Assembly (NCBI RefSeq): GCF_014764705.1
Contig: NZ_JACXXG010000002.1
Coordinates: 1 to 64,000 of the forward strand
DNA: 64,000 nucleotides
Reading direction: 5' to 3'
Origin: Stutzerimonas kunmingensis
Lineage (GTDB): Bacteria > Pseudomonadota > Gammaproteobacteria > Pseudomonadales > Pseudomonadaceae
In this document: positions 45,538-55,958 of the stretch, piece by piece
How the letters are laid out: each line of letters opens with the position of its first letter
How positions within the stretch are numbered: the stretch's first letter is position 1
The notes under the pieces: generated by a model
The model's database searches: none
Seen by the model: only the letters and a program-made list of their open reading frames with translations
Told to the model about the DNA's origin: nothing
Position numbers and translations under genes: made by a program

Positions 45538-46944
45538 TCAGACGCTGTAGTACAGGTCGTATTCCAGCGGGTGCACGAAGGTGCGCACCTTGATCTCTTC
45601 CTCGGACTTCAGCTCGATGTAGGCATCGATGAACTCGTCGGAGAACACGCCGCCCTTGGTCAGGAACGCGCGGCCCTTGTCCAGCTCTTCCAGGGCTTCC
45701 TTCAGGCTGCCGCACACCTGCGGGATCAGCTTGCCTTCTTCCGGCGGCAGGTCGTACAGGTTCTTGTCGGCTGCATCGCCAGGGTGGATCTTGTTCTGGA
45801 TGCCGTCCAGGCCAGCCATCAGCAGTGCAGCGAAGCACAGGTACGGGTTGGCAGCCGGGTCCGGGAAGCGCGCTTCGATACGACGGGCTTTCGGGCTGGA
45901 AACGTACGGAATACGGATCGAGGCGGAACGGTTGCGGGCCGAGTAGGCCAGCATGACCGGTGCTTCGAAGCCCGGGACCAGACGCTTGTAGGAGTTGGTC
46001 GACGGGTTGGTGAAACCGTTCAGCGCCTTGCCGTGCTTGATGATGCCGCCGATGAAGTACAGGGCGGTCTCGGACAGGCCGGCATAGCCTTCGCCAGCGA
46101 AGGTGTTCTTGCCATCCTTGGAGATGGACATGTGTACGTGCATACCCGAACCGTTGTCGCCATACAGCGGCTTCGGCATGAAGGTCGCGGTCTTGCCATA
46201 GGCGTCGGCGACGTTGTGTACGCAGTACTTCAGGGTCTGAACTTCATCAGCCTTGGCAACCAGGGTGTTGAACTTCACGCCGATCTCGTTCTGACCGGCA
46301 GTCGCCACTTCGTGGTGGTGAACCTCAACGACCAGGCCCATTTCTTCCATGGCGTTGCACATAGCGGTACGGATTTCGTGGTCGTGATCGCACGGCGGAA
46401 CCGGGAAGTAGCCGCCCTTGACGGCCGGGCGGTGGCCCTTGTTGCCGCCTTCGACATCCTGGTCGGTCATCCAGGAGCCCTGCTCGGAGTAGATCTTGAA
46501 CATCGAGCCGGAGATGTCCGACTTGAACTTGACCTGGTCGAAGATGAAGAACTCCGGCTCCGGGCCGACGAATACGGTGTCACCGATGCCGGTGCCTTTC
46601 AGGAACTCTTCGGCGCGCTTGGCGATGGAGCGCGGATCGCGGTCGTAGCCCTGCATGGTGCTCGGCTCGACGATGTCGCAGACCAGGATCAGGGTCGGCT
46701 CTTCGGTGAACGGATCCAGCACGGCGGTTTCGTCGACCGGCATCAGGATCATGTCGGAGGCTTCGATGCCTTTCCAGCCATGGATGGAGGAGCCGTCGAA
46801 CATCTTGCCGTGCTCGAAGAAGTCTTCATCCTGGGCATCACGAGCCGGAACGGTGACGTGGTGCTGCTTGCCTTTGGTATCGGTGAAGCGCAGATCAATC
46901 CACTTCACATCGTAATCTTTGATCAGTTGAAGCGACTTCGACAT
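45538..46944 (-). CDS. glnA: Glutamine synthetase type I
   Basis: A 468-residue GSI-beta enzyme that makes glutamine from glutamate and ammonia. [20 protein letters not shown] opens the protein; active-site motifs include [12 protein letters not shown] (about 50), [11 protein letters not shown] (about 264-274) and [13 protein letters not shown]-like [17 protein letters not shown] (about 313-329). NLYDLPPEE (about 395-403) carries the Tyr that GlnE adenylylates, so the enzyme is covalently regulated. ATG at 46944 has GGAG 8 nt upstream. A sigma-54 promoter and two NtrC sites lie upstream (47040-47187). Confidence 0.99.
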   Translation of the reverse strand: MSKSLQLIKDYDVKWIDLRFTDTKGKQHHVTVPARDAQDEDFFEHGKMFDGSSIHGWKGIEASDMILMPVDETAVLDPFTEEPTLILVCDIVEPSTMQGYDRDPRSIAKRAEEFLKGTGIGDTVFVGPEPEFFIFDQVKFKSDISGSMFKIYSEQGSWMTDQDVEGGNKGHRPAVKGGYFPVPPCDHDHEIRTAMCNAMEEMGLVVEVHHHEVATAGQNEIGVKFNTLVAKADEVQTLKYCVHNVADAYGKTATFMPKPLYGDNGSGMHVHMSISKDGKNTFAGEGYAGLSETALYFIGGIIKHGKALNGFTNPSTNSYKRLVPGFEAPVMLAYSARNRSASIRIPYVSSPKARRIEARFPDPAANPYLCFAALLMAGLDGIQNKIHPGDAADKNLYDLPPEEGKLIPQVCGSLKEALEELDKGRAFLTKGGVFSDEFIDAYIELKSEEEIKVRTFVHPLEYDLYYSV

Positions 46945-47039
46945 GGTGTTCTCCAAGTGGTGGAAGCGTGACAGTGAGCTTCCGAATCAGGGTGAAGCCG
47001 GGCGGCGATGTTCCGCCAAGGCGACCTGCCTCACAAGGG

Positions 47040-47055
47040 AGCAAATTGCATGCCA
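47040..47055 (-). promoter_or_regulatory. Sigma-54 promoter of glnA
   Basis: TGGCATGCAATTTGCT on the minus strand matches the -24/-12 consensus, with GG and GC exactly 10 nt apart. Transcription would start near 47028, giving a leader of about 84 nt. Confidence 0.85.
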
Positions 47056-47126
47056 GTGCTCTTTCTTGGGACTGCAGGCCGCTTGCAGCGCTGCTGCAGC
47101 GTTTGCGCGTCTCAAAGCGTAGCTGC

Positions 47127-47143
47127 TGCACTGGATTGATGCG
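47127..47143. promoter_or_regulatory. NtrC binding site, promoter-proximal
   Basis: TGCACTGGATTGATGCG resembles the NtrC consensus TGCAC-N7-GTGCA with one half intact. Its centre is about 107 nt upstream of the predicted glnA start, close to the -108 site of enterobacterial glnAp2. Confidence 0.6.
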
Positions 47144-47170
47144 CGGCATTGGTGCGGCTTGCCGGTAATG

Positions 47171-47187
47171 TGCATTCTTTTGGTGCG
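47171..47187. promoter_or_regulatory. NtrC binding site, promoter-distal
   Basis: TGCATTCTTTTGGTGCG is a close match to the NtrC consensus. Its centre is about 150 nt upstream of the glnA start and 44 nt (about four helical turns) from the proximal site, so both lie on one face of the helix. It is also about 100 nt upstream of thiI. Confidence 0.7.
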
Positions 47188-47282
47188 TTCTGCTGCGTTT
47201 GAAGAAAGCGGTTAAATGTTGAGCAGTTTCCGCTATACTCCGCGCCCCTCTTTTCCTGCCACATCGGCGCCGCGCTGTTTCC

Positions 47283-48737
47283 ATGAAGCTGATCGTCAAG
47301 GTTTTCCCCGAAATCACCATCAAGAGCCCGCCGGTGCGCAAGGGCTTCATTCGCCAATTGGCGAAGAACATCCGCACCGTGCTGCGCGAGCTCGATCCCG
47401 ACCTGCGGGTCGAGGGCGTGTGGGACAACATCGAGGTGGAAACCGTGCGCAGCGAGCCGAAGCTGCTGCGCGAGATGATCGAGCGCCTGCGCTGCACGCC
47501 CGGCATCGCCCATTGCCTGGAAGTGCACGAGTACCCGCTGGGCGATCTCGACGACATCGTCGCCAGATGCAAGGCGCACTACGCCGAGCGCCTGCCGGGC
47601 AAGATCTTCGCCGTGCGCTGCAAGCGTGCCGGCAAGCATCCGTTCAGCTCCATGGACGTCGAGCGCCACGTTGGCAGCCAGCTGCGCCAGCAGTGCGGCG
47701 CCGCCGGTATTTCGCTGAAAACACCGGAAGTCGAAGTGCGCATGGAGATCCGCGACCAGCGCCTGTTCGTCGTGCACGAGCAGCATGACGGCATCGGCGG
47801 CTACCCGCTGGGTGCGCTGGAGCAGACCCTGGTATTGATGTCCGGTGGCTTCGATTCCACCGTGGCCGCCTATCAGATGATGCGCCGCGGGCTGATGACG
47901 CATTTCTGCTTCTTCAATCTCGGCGGGCGTGCCCACGAGCTGGGCGTGATGGAAGTCGCTCATTATCTGTGGAAGAAGTACGGCAGCTCGCACCGCGTGC
48001 TGTTCATCAGCGTGCCGTTCGAGGAAGTGGTCGGTGAAATCCTGCAGAAGGTCGACAACAGCCAGATGGGCGTCGTCCTCAAGCGCATGATGCTGCGCGT
48101 CTCGACGCAGATCGCCGAGCGCCTGCACATCGACGCGCTGGTCACCGGCGAGGCGATCTCGCAGGTCTCCAGCCAGACCCTGCCGAATCTCTCGGTAATC
48201 GACTCGGCCACCGACATGCTGGTGCTGCGTCCGCTGGTCGCCAGCCACAAGCAGGACATCATCGACACCGCGTTCGAGATCGGCACCGCCGAGTTCGCCA
48301 AGAACATGCCCGAGTACTGCGGCGTGATCTCGAAGAACCCGACCACCAAGGCCAAGCGCTATCGTATAGAGCACGAAGAAAAGCAGTTCGACATGGCTAT
48401 CCTGGAACGTGCGCTGGCGAATGCCCGCCAGGTCGCCATCGACCGCGTGATCGACGAGCTGGGCCAGGATTTGCAGGTGGAAGAAGTCGTCGAGCCGAGC
48501 GCCGGCCAGGTGATCATCGACATTCGTCACCCCGATGCCGCCGAGGACGAACCGCTCGAGCTGGCGGGCATCGAAGTACAAACGCTGCCGTTCTACGCGC
48601 TGAACAACCGCTTCAAGGAGCTGGATGAAAACCGCCAGTACCTGCTGTATTGCGACAAAGGTGTCATGAGCCGCCTGCATGCTCACCATCTGCTGAGCGA
48701 GGGGCATGTCAATGTACGCGTCTATCGTCCGGCCTGA
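47283..48737 (+). CDS. thiI: tRNA 4-thiouridine synthase ThiI
   Basis: A 484-residue sulfurtransferase for s4U in tRNA and for thiazole formation. It has a THUMP domain (about 60-165), an adenylation domain with PP-loop [13 protein letters not shown] (about 186-198), and a C-terminal rhodanese domain whose [12 protein letters not shown] (about 458-469) carries the persulfide Cys. Presence of the rhodanese Cys means thiazole synthesis is also possible. ATG at 47283. A likely -10 TATACT lies at 47234-47239. Divergent from glnA. Confidence 0.98.
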   Translation: MKLIVKVFPEITIKSPPVRKGFIRQLAKNIRTVLRELDPDLRVEGVWDNIEVETVRSEPKLLREMIERLRCTPGIAHCLEVHEYPLGDLDDIVARCKAHYAERLPGKIFAVRCKRAGKHPFSSMDVERHVGSQLRQQCGAAGISLKTPEVEVRMEIRDQRLFVVHEQHDGIGGYPLGALEQTLVLMSGGFDSTVAAYQMMRRGLMTHFCFFNLGGRAHELGVMEVAHYLWKKYGSSHRVLFISVPFEEVVGEILQKVDNSQMGVVLKRMMLRVSTQIAERLHIDALVTGEAISQVSSQTLPNLSVIDSATDMLVLRPLVASHKQDIIDTAFEIGTAEFAKNMPEYCGVISKNPTTKAKRYRIEHEEKQFDMAILERALANARQVAIDRVIDELGQDLQVEEVVEPSAGQVIIDIRHPDAAEDEPLELAGIEVQTLPFYALNNRFKELDENRQYLLYCDKGVMSRLHAHHLLSEGHVNVRVYRPA

Positions 48738-48904
48738 CTCATCGGTGAAACAGCCGGGGCTGCTTGGCGGCAGCATCCGCCACCGCCCTCCCGACCGGCA
48801 CTGATCGCAAGGCCAGGCCGTACAACCCTCGGACAGACTGTCTTCGTCCGGACTACTTCCAGCTTCCAGCCTCAGCTCGAAGCTATCTACAGAGAAAAGA
48901 ATCA

Positions 48905-50725
48905 GTGATCGAGAATCTACGCAACATCGCCATCATCGCCCACGTCGACCATGGCAAGACCACCCTCGTCGACAAGCTGCTGCGTCTGTCCGGTACCCTG
49001 GACCGCAAGGAGCTGGAAAACGAGCGCGTGATGGACTCCAACGACCAGGAAAAGGAACGCGGCATCACCATCCTGGCGAAGAACACCGCGCTGAAGTGGA
49101 ACGGCTACAACATCAACATCGTCGACACCCCCGGCCACGCCGACTTCGGCGGTGAAGTCGAGCGCGTGATGAGCATGGTTGACTCCGTACTGCTGGTGGT
49201 CGACGCCCAGGACGGCCCCATGCCGCAGACCCGCTTCGTGACCCAGAAGGCGTTCAAGGCCGGCCTGCGTCCGATCGTCGTGGTGAACAAGATCGACCGT
49301 CCGGGCGCGCGTCCTGACTGGGTTATCGACCAGATCTTCGACCTGTTCGACAACCTCGGCGCCACCGACGAGCAGCTGGACTTCCCGATCGTCTACGCCA
49401 GTGCCCTGAACGGCATTGCCGGCATGGACCACGAGAAGATGGACGACAACATGGATGCCCTGTTCCAGGCCATCATCGACCACGTTCCGTCGCCGAAAGT
49501 AGACCTCGACGGTCCTTTCCAGATGCAGATCTCGCAGCTGGACTACAACAGCTTCCTCGGCGTGATCGGCATCGGCCGCATCGCTCGCGGCACCATCAAG
49601 GCCAACAGCCCGGTTACCGCCATCGGTGCCGACGGCAAGAAGCGCAACGGCCGCATCCTCAAAATCATGGGCCACTCCGGTTTGCAGCGCGTCGAAGTCC
49701 AGGAAGCCGAAGCTGGCGACATCGTCTGCGTATCCGGCATGGACGAGCTGTACATCTCCGACACCCTGTGCGACCAGAACGCCGTCGAGGCCCTGCCGCC
49801 GCTGACCGTCGACCAGCCGACCGTGAGCATGACCTTCCAGGTCAACGACTCGCCGTTCGCCGGCAAGGAAGGCAAGTTCGTCACCAGCCGCAACATCAAG
49901 GACCGTCTGGAGAAGGAACTGCTGCACAACGTCGCCCTGCGCGTCGAGCCGGGCGACAGCCCTGAGAAGTTCAAGGTTTCCGGCCGTGGCGAGCTGCACC
50001 TGTCGGTGCTGATCGAAACCATGCGTCGTGAAGGCTTCGAGTTGGCCGTTGGCCGTCCGGAAGTGGTGATCATCGAGAACGAGGCCGGCGACAAGCAGGA
50101 GCCGTACGAGAACGTCACCATCGACATCGAAGAGCAGCATCAGGGTCCGGTAATGGAGCAGATGGGTCTGCGCAAGGGCGACCTGAGCAACATGGTTCCG
50201 GATGGCAAGGGCCGTGTCCGCCTGGAATACACCATCCCGGCGCGTGGCCTGATCGGCTTCCGTAACAACTTCCTGACCCTGACTTCGGGCTCGGGCATCC
50301 TGACCTCGACCTTCAGCCACTACGGCGCGATCAAGGCCGGCGAAGTAACCAACCGCCAGAACGGCGTGCTGGTCTCGATGGCCACCGGTACCGCGCTGAC
50401 CTACTCGCTGGAAACCCTGCAGGCGCGCGGCAAGCTGTTCCTGGCGCCGGGCGACGAGATCTACGAAGGCCAGCTGTGCGGCATCAACAGCCGTGACAAC
50501 GACCTGGTGCTCAACCCCACCAAGGGCAAGAAGCTCGACAACATGCGTGCTTCCGGCAAGGACGAAGTCATCGCCCTGGTTCCGCCGATCAAGTTCACCC
50601 TCGAGCAGGCGCTGGAATTCATCGCCGACGACGAGCTGGTGGAAGTGACGCCGAAGTCGATCCGCCTGCGCAAGAAGTACCTCAACGAGAACGACCGCAA
50701 GCGCTTCGAGCGCAGCAAGGTCTGA
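48905..50725 (+). CDS. typA: Ribosome-associated GTPase TypA/BipA
   Basis: A 606-residue translational GTPase. G1 [15 protein letters not shown] (about 11-25), the switch region [11 protein letters not shown]3 [12 protein letters not shown] (about 71-82), G4 [12 protein letters not shown] (about 127-138) and the BipA-specific C-terminal domain are complete. BipA aids ribosome assembly and growth in the cold or under stress. It starts with GTG at 48905, which gives the standard [16 protein letters not shown] beginning. Positions 48738-48904 form a leader without a gene. Confidence 0.97.
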   Translation: MIENLRNIAIIAHVDHGKTTLVDKLLRLSGTLDRKELENERVMDSNDQEKERGITILAKNTALKWNGYNINIVDTPGHADFGGEVERVMSMVDSVLLVVDAQDGPMPQTRFVTQKAFKAGLRPIVVVNKIDRPGARPDWVIDQIFDLFDNLGATDEQLDFPIVYASALNGIAGMDHEKMDDNMDALFQAIIDHVPSPKVDLDGPFQMQISQLDYNSFLGVIGIGRIARGTIKANSPVTAIGADGKKRNGRILKIMGHSGLQRVEVQEAEAGDIVCVSGMDELYISDTLCDQNAVEALPPLTVDQPTVSMTFQVNDSPFAGKEGKFVTSRNIKDRLEKELLHNVALRVEPGDSPEKFKVSGRGELHLSVLIETMRREGFELAVGRPEVVIIENEAGDKQEPYENVTIDIEEQHQGPVMEQMGLRKGDLSNMVPDGKGRVRLEYTIPARGLIGFRNNFLTLTSGSGILTSTFSHYGAIKAGEVTNRQNGVLVSMATGTALTYSLETLQARGKLFLAPGDEIYEGQLCGINSRDNDLVLNPTKGKKLDNMRASGKDEVIALVPPIKFTLEQALEFIADDELVEVTPKSIRLRKKYLNENDRKRFERSKV

Positions 50726-50744
50726 CACCGTTGCGAGACAACAG

Positions 50745-50768
50745 AAAGGCGCCTTCGGGCGCCTTTTT
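50745..50768 (+). terminator. Intrinsic terminator of typA
   Basis: AAGGCGCC and GGCGCCTT around a TTCG tetraloop, followed by a T run (50764-50768), 20 nt after the typA stop codon. Confidence 0.93.
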
Positions 50769-50852
50769 GCTGTCTGGCGATTGCCGGGACCGGTGCTCCG
50801 GTGTGGTGATCGGGACAGTTGTCACACTGGCCGGTGGGCGATTTCAGAAAAA

Positions 50853-51001
50853 TTGTACAAGACCTCTGCAAGCAGCGTATTTGAGCCTGCGATATTTCAC
50901 TGCGAACACTGGAGCGCTCTTATTCCGCCGCTTTCGGCCGGCAGTTCGTCGATAAAACTTGTACAAGTAATGTCGCGGCGACATTATGTTGTACAAGTTT
51001 T
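50853..51001. promoter_or_regulatory. TTGTACAA octamers and 48-bp palindrome upstream of the chemoreceptor
   Basis: TTGTACAA occurs three times: 50853-50860, 50959-50966 and 50989-50996. The last two lie in a near-perfect 48-bp palindrome (50954-51001): AAAACTTGTACAAGTAATG on the left mirrors CATTATGTTGTACAAGTTTT on the right around GTCGC-GGCGAC, with one unpaired base. The octamers are 30 bp apart, about three helical turns. This looks like an operator for a dimer-of-dimers repressor. No cognate regulator is recognised. The rest of 50769-51078 holds no gene. Confidence 0.65.
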
Positions 51002-51078
51002 GCCCCGCTCTGAGTATCGCTCGGAGCATCAACGACTGACTGAATGGCTGCCTCGCAGTCTGGCTAGAGGAGTGTTCG

Positions 51079-52715
51079 ATGAACAAGCAGATGTCGGTAT
51101 CCATGCGCCTGGGCCTGGGGTTTCTGGTGATCCTGGCGCTGATGGTGGCGGTCGCCGTGGTCAGTGCGCTCAAAGTCGACGTCATCGACCGCAGCATGAG
51201 CCAGATCAGCTCGCAGGCCGGCCTGAAGCAACGCTATGCGATCAACTTCCGCGGCAGCGTGCACGATCGTGCGATTGCCGTGCGGGACGCCGTCAGTGCG
51301 GCCGATCCGGCGTTCGCCCGTGAGCAGGTGGCGGAGATCGAGCGGCTAGCGCAGCTGTACACCGATTCGGCGCAGCCGATGAAGGCGATGCTTGCGCAGC
51401 CCTCCGCCGATGCCGTGGAAAAGCAGCTGATGCTGCAGATCGAAACCATCGAGACGAAGACAACGCGCTGACCCAGCAGGTGGTCGAACTGCGCTTCAGC
51501 GAGGGCTCGGGGCGCGCCTACGAATTCCTCCTGGAAAACGTCGCCGGGGCCTATAGCGAATGGCTGCGGCTGATCAACGCGTTCATCGATCACCAGGAAT
51601 CGAGCATCAATCAGGACGTGACCGTGGTCCGCGAGACCGCCAGCGGCTTCCTTGCGCTTATCGTCACGGTGACCGGTGTGGCGGTCCTGCTGGGTGTGGC
51701 CATCGCCGTGGTGATCATTCGCAAGCTGCGTTCGACCCTCGGTGCCGAGCCCGACGAGGTGGCGCGCGTGATCGGCAACCTGGCCAATGGCGATCTGGGT
51801 CAGCTGATCGTCACGCCATACCCAGACAGCGTCATGGGTGCGACGGCGAAGATGGCCAGCCGGCTGACCTCGATCATCGCCGAGGTGCGCGCGGCCGCCG
51901 ATGGCGTCGGCGTCGCCTCGGGTGAATTGCGTACCTCATCGGCGAACAGCAATCAGCAGATCCAGCACCAGTCGGCCGAGGCTGAGCAGGTCGCCACGGC
52001 GATCAACCAGATGGCCACGACGGTGAACGAGGTCGCGAGCTTCGCCGCCCGTGCCGCGGCTGCGGCGAAGAGCGCCGACGAGCAGGTCGAGACCGGTACG
52101 CGGATCGTCGGCGAGACGGCCATCTCCATCCATAACCTGGCCAAGGTGCTGGAGAGCGCGACCGAAACCGTCAATCAGGTCTCGGCGCAAAGCGGCGACA
52201 TCGAGAAGATCCTGCAGGTCATCACCGCCATCGCCGAGCAGACCAACCTGCTCGCGCTCAACGCCGCAATCGAGGCGGCCCGTGCCGGCGAGCATGGCCG
52301 TGGTTTCGCGGTGGTGGCCGACGAGGTGCGCTCGCTGGCCAACCGCACGCAGCTGTCGTCCAGCGAGATCAGCGAGATGATCGCCTCGCTGCAGGCTGGC
52401 GCTGGCAGGGCGGTGGAGGTAATGCAGTCGAGCAAGCTGCTGGCGCAGCAGACCGTCGAACAGACGCTGCAGGCGGAAAATGCGCTGACCAAGATTCGTC
52501 AGGAAGTGGGCTCGATCAACGAGATGAACGCGCAGATCGCGACGGCTTCCGAGGAGCAGAGCGCGGTGGCGGAAGAGGTCAACCAGAGCGTCACGCGCAT
52601 CCACGACTCGACTGTCGCCAGTTCCGCTGCATCGAATCAGGTGGCGTCCTCCAGCCAGGACCTGACCATGCTGGCCGAGGAGCTGAATCGGCGGGTCAAC
52701 TACTTCCGCGGTTGA
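51079..52715 (+). pseudogene. Methyl-accepting chemotaxis protein gene with a one-base frameshift
   Basis: Two consecutive reading frames together make one chemoreceptor of about 545 residues. The first (51079-51471) encodes MNKQMSVSMRLGLGFLVILA with TM1 and most of a four-helix-bundle ligand domain, ending abruptly in [10 protein letters not shown]. The second (from about 51453) continues with the bundle, TM2 ([20 protein letters not shown]), HAMP and the signalling domain with the canonical tip [20 protein letters not shown]. Adding one base in GAGAC (51451-51455) restores [16 protein letters not shown], so a single base is missing there. No slippery heptamer or pseudoknot is visible. It is either a recent pseudogene or an assembly error. 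Start has GAGG upstream. Confidence 0.88.
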
Positions 52716-52734
52716 CGCAGCCCGTTCGCCGAAC

Positions 52735-52767
52735 AAAAAAGCCCCGACCGCAAGGCCGGGGCTTTTT
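52735..52767. terminator. Bidirectional terminator between the chemoreceptor and the 2HCT transporter
   Basis: AAAAAAGCCCCG and CGGGGCTTTTT surround a short loop, with A and T runs on the two sides; it sits between the converging chemoreceptor and transporter genes and can serve both. Confidence 0.92.
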
Positions 52768-52787
52768 CATTCCAGGATCACCGTCGC

Positions 52788-54101
52788 TCAGGTAAAGAAC
52801 AGTGGCACCACCACGCTGGAGATCAGCAGGATCAGCGCGCCGCCCAGGCGCGAGGATATCTGTGCGAAGGGCATCAGCGACATGCGACGCGCGGCGGACA
52901 ATACCGCGACATCACCGGTGCCGCCCATGTTGGCCATGCACAGCCCGGCGGTGATCGCCGATTCAATCGGGTAGAAGCCCATCAATTTGCCCACCAAGCC
53001 CGCGCCGAAGGCGGCACCGGCGACCACGGCGAAAACGATCAGCACATAGGTCAGCGAGATGGCGTCGATCACCTGGCCGAGGTCGGTGAAGGCCACGCCG
53101 ATGCCGAACAGCAGGGCGAAGGTCCAGTTGCGCGCGACGAAGCGGAACCACTGGGAGGCGGCGTCGTTGATCGATTCGGGCACCAGGTTGCTCACCTTGA
53201 GCAGCGCCACCAGCACGATCATCAGGGCGTAGGGATGCAGCGGCACGAACTCGCCGAGAATCTGCCCGGCGACGAAGAAGCTCAGCGCCGCGACCAGACC
53301 GACGCCCAGCGCCGGCAGGGTAATAGGCCCTTCCTTCTCGTTGCCGTCCACGCCGGGCATCATCTGGCCGTTGCCGGTCAGCGATGGATAGCGGTTGCCG
53401 AGGCCATTGAGCAGCCCGGCGATGATGATCGCGAAGACGTTGCCCAGCGCCAGGGCGGGCACCAGGATCGAGATGTAGTAGCTGGCCGGCTGGCCGAGCA
53501 GCTGCTCGTAGATCTGGCTCATCGGTACCGCGCCGGCGCCCATGCCGCCGCCCATGATGGGCATGGCGATGACCACCACCGCATCCTGCGGCGAGAAACC
53601 CAGCAGCGCGCCCACGGCCATGGCGAACAGCGCGGCGAACAACACCGAGCAGAGCAGCGGCAACGCGTAGCGCGAGCCGACCTTGACCAGCACCTTGGCG
53701 TCCATGCCGAGGATGCTGCCGGTGATCAGCGCGGCGATATAGAAGTCTAGAAAGCCGCCGCCCTTCATGAAGCTGGCGACGTCATCGGCCACGGCTGCCG
53801 GCAGCCAGCCGGAATAGACCATCGCCGCGGCGCCGAACAGCGCCAGGATCGCGCCGCCGCCGAGGTAGGTCTTGATGATCGGTAGTCGGTCACCGGCGAA
53901 GCCAAGCAGCTCGCCGAGCAGCATCATCACCAGCAGCGCGCCGATCATGCCGCTGGGCAGCGTGTCGGTAGCGATGGCGGCGGCCATGACGAGCAACGCG
54001 ATGGCGAACAGAGGCAACGGCAGGTTGAAGATGCGTTGGGACAGCAGGGGAATGTTCGGGCTGCCTTCAGGCACGGCAGCGCTCAGCGTGGTCCGATTCA
54101 T
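52788..54101 (-). CDS. 2-hydroxycarboxylate transporter (citrate/malate:Na+ symporter family)
   Basis: A 437-residue membrane protein of the 2HCT family (CitS, CimH, MleP). Ten to eleven hydrophobic segments are visible. Two re-entrant-loop motifs mark the two halves: AMPIMGGGMGAGAVPMS (about 180-196) and NMGGTGDVAVLSAARRMSLM (about 397-416), whose conserved Arg contacts the carboxylate in the family. It would import citrate, malate or a related hydroxy-acid with Na+ or H+. It is divergent from a CitA/DcuS-like kinase and its regulator, which very likely control it. Substrate choice cannot be read from the sequence. Confidence 0.92.
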   Translation of the reverse strand: MNRTTLSAAVPEGSPNIPLLSQRIFNLPLPLFAIALLVMAAAIATDTLPSGMIGALLVMMLLGELLGFAGDRLPIIKTYLGGGAILALFGAAAMVYSGWLPAAVADDVASFMKGGGFLDFYIAALITGSILGMDAKVLVKVGSRYALPLLCSVLFAALFAMAVGALLGFSPQDAVVVIAMPIMGGGMGAGAVPMSQIYEQLLGQPASYYISILVPALALGNVFAIIIAGLLNGLGNRYPSLTGNGQMMPGVDGNEKEGPITLPALGVGLVAALSFFVAGQILGEFVPLHPYALMIVLVALLKVSNLVPESINDAASQWFRFVARNWTFALLFGIGVAFTDLGQVIDAISLTYVLIVFAVVAGAAFGAGLVGKLMGFYPIESAITAGLCMANMGGTGDVAVLSAARRMSLMPFAQISSRLGGALILLISSVVVPLFFT

Positions 54102-54227
54102 TGTTGTACTCCTTCGAACGTGGCGGCCAGGCGGCGCACGTACGGGTGATGTTTGCGAATGCGCGGTCGGACAACCACGCCGGGGCTACCTTAAGCAGAG
54201 ATTCTTCGCGGCCAATGTTTGGCGAAG

Positions 54228-54256
54228 TTAAAAAACCATTACGAAACTAAAAAAAG
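54228..54256. promoter_or_regulatory. A-tract control region between transporter and sensor kinase genes
   Basis: Within the 243-nt divergent gap (54102-54344) lies an A-rich stretch with two similar blocks, GTTAAAAAAC and ACTAAAAAAAG, about 10 nt apart. CitB/DcuR-type regulators bind A/T-rich direct repeats, so this is the best candidate operator. The remainder of the gap shows no gene. Confidence 0.4.
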
Positions 54257-54344
54257 TGGAGCCGAGCTTGACCCTGGAGCACAGGGCTGGCTCGATCCGG
54301 CCCTCTAGCGCGGCGCGTCGAGCGTCCGCTCATGCACTGGAGTG

Positions 54345-55958
54345 ATGGCTGTGCGCTTGCGCCTGAATACGCTGATCTCGCTGCTGGTCGCCGTCATGGT
54401 GGTGCTGGCGCTGGCGCTCGCCCTCTGGCTGTTCAACGTGCAGCTGCAGGACACCCTCGAAGAGGGGCAGGCTTCGCGGGTGACCAACCTGGCGCAGAGC
54501 GTCGCCGCACGCACCGATGTGCAGCGAGCGCTGGCCAACCCGGATGCCGAATTCAGTCCCGATAATCCGCTGCAACGGGACATCGATGGCCTGCGCCAGC
54601 GCCTGGGCGTGGACTTCATCGTGGTGATGAACCCGCGTGCCCAGCGCCTGACGCACCCGGAGCCTGCCCGCATCGGCCAGGCCTTTCGCGGTGACGACGA
54701 AGGCCCGGCGCTGACCGGCGAGACCTATGCCTCGCGTGCCGATGGCAGTCTGGGGCGCAGTATTCGCGGTTTCGCTCCGGTGCTGAACGACGAGGGAGCG
54801 GTGCTCGGTGCCGTCTCGGTGGGGGTCACCCTGGCTTCGCTCGGCGAGCTGCTCAAGGCTCATCAGCGCGGCGTGGTGCTCGGTGTACTGGCGTTGATGC
54901 TGGTCACCGCCCTCGGTGCGCACCTGCTGGCACGCTATATCAAGCGCGTGCTGCTGGGGCTGGAACCCTATGAGATCACCTGGCTGGTGGAGGAGCGTCA
55001 GGCGATGCTGGCCTCGGTGCGCGAAGGCGTTCTGGCGGTCGACGACCAGGCGCGCATCACCCTGGTCAACCCCGCCGCCGAGCGCCTGCTGGCCAGCACC
55101 GGCCTCGGCAAACCACCGCTGGGCCGGCCGATCGCCGAATACCTGCCCAACAGTGGCCTGCCCGAGGTGCTGGCCAGCGCAACCGAGCAGCGGGATCGTG
55201 AGTTCAGCCTCAACGGTCGGGCGATCCTCGCCAATCGTGCGCCGATCCGTCATCAGGGCCGGGTGATCGGCGCCATCGCGACCTTCCGCGACAAGAGCGA
55301 AGTCAACGCCCTGGCCGAGCAGCTGACCGGTGTCAGCCGCTATGCCGAAGCGCTGCGGGCGGCGACCCACGAATTCAAGAACAAGCTGCACGTGCTGCTC
55401 GGGCTGGCACAGATGGGTGATCTGGATGCCCTGCGCGCCTATCTGCGCGACCTCGCCGATCACCAGCTGGCGCCGGCGACATCACTGGTCGAGGGGATCG
55501 GTGAACCGGTGCTGGCGGGCTTTCTGCTCGGCAAGCAGAGCGAGGCCCGCGAGCGCGGCATCCTCTTTCAGACGGATGTCGAACACCCGGTGCCGGCCGC
55601 CGTGCCCGAGCAGATCCATGGCCTGGTGACCATCCTCGGCAACCTGCTGGAGAACGCCTTCGAAGCGGTGGCCGACGAGGACGAGCGACGGGTCAACCTG
55701 ACGCTGGACTACGACGAAGCGCTGCTCTCGCTGCACGTGCAGGACAGCGGTGGCGGAATCGAAGCCGCAGTGCGCGAGCAGATCTTCCAGCGCGGCGTAT
55801 CCACCAAGGGCGAGCGGCGTGGCATCGGCCTGGCCGCGGTGCAGGAACAGGTCGAGGCCTGGGGCGGCAGCCTGGCGGTGTATTCCGAGGCCGGTCGTGG
55901 CAGCCTGTTCGAGGTTGAATTGCCCTATCGGAGCGCCGCGGGAGACGTCGAATCATGA
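54345..55958 (+). CDS. CitA/DcuS-type membrane sensor histidine kinase
   Basis: A 537-residue kinase. TM1 (LISLLVAVMVVLALALALWLF, about 9-29) and TM2 (GVLALMLVTALGAHLLARYI, about 180-200) enclose a periplasmic PDC/PAS-like sensor domain with carboxylate-sensor type segments (RLGVDFIVVMNPRAQRLTHPEP...RSIRGFAPVLNDEGAVLGAV). A cytoplasmic PAS (about 215-325), an SpoOB-type H-box with ATHEFKNKLHVLLGL (about 343-357) and HATPase (NLLENAFEAV, GIGLAAVQEQ) follow. Family members sense citrate or C4-dicarboxylates. ATG at 54345 is listed; GTG at 54351 has better spacing to GGAG and may be the true start. It overlaps the regulator gene by 4 nt. Confidence 0.93.
   Translation: MAVRLRLNTLISLLVAVMVVLALALALWLFNVQLQDTLEEGQASRVTNLAQSVAARTDVQRALANPDAEFSPDNPLQRDIDGLRQRLGVDFIVVMNPRAQRLTHPEPARIGQAFRGDDEGPALTGETYASRADGSLGRSIRGFAPVLNDEGAVLGAVSVGVTLASLGELLKAHQRGVVLGVLALMLVTALGAHLLARYIKRVLLGLEPYEITWLVEERQAMLASVREGVLAVDDQARITLVNPAAERLLASTGLGKPPLGRPIAEYLPNSGLPEVLASATEQRDREFSLNGRAILANRAPIRHQGRVIGAIATFRDKSEVNALAEQLTGVSRYAEALRAATHEFKNKLHVLLGLAQMGDLDALRAYLRDLADHQLAPATSLVEGIGEPVLAGFLLGKQSEARERGILFQTDVEHPVPAAVPEQIHGLVTILGNLLENAFEAVADEDERRVNLTLDYDEALLSLHVQDSGGGIEAAVREQIFQRGVSTKGERRGIGLAAVQEQVEAWGGSLAVYSEAGRGSLFEVELPYRSAAGDVES

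Noticed and set aside
51440-51480. Programmed -1 frameshift in the chemoreceptor
   Set aside because: No slippery heptamer and no downstream structure are seen, and the family is not known to use recoding. A deletion or assembly error is simpler.
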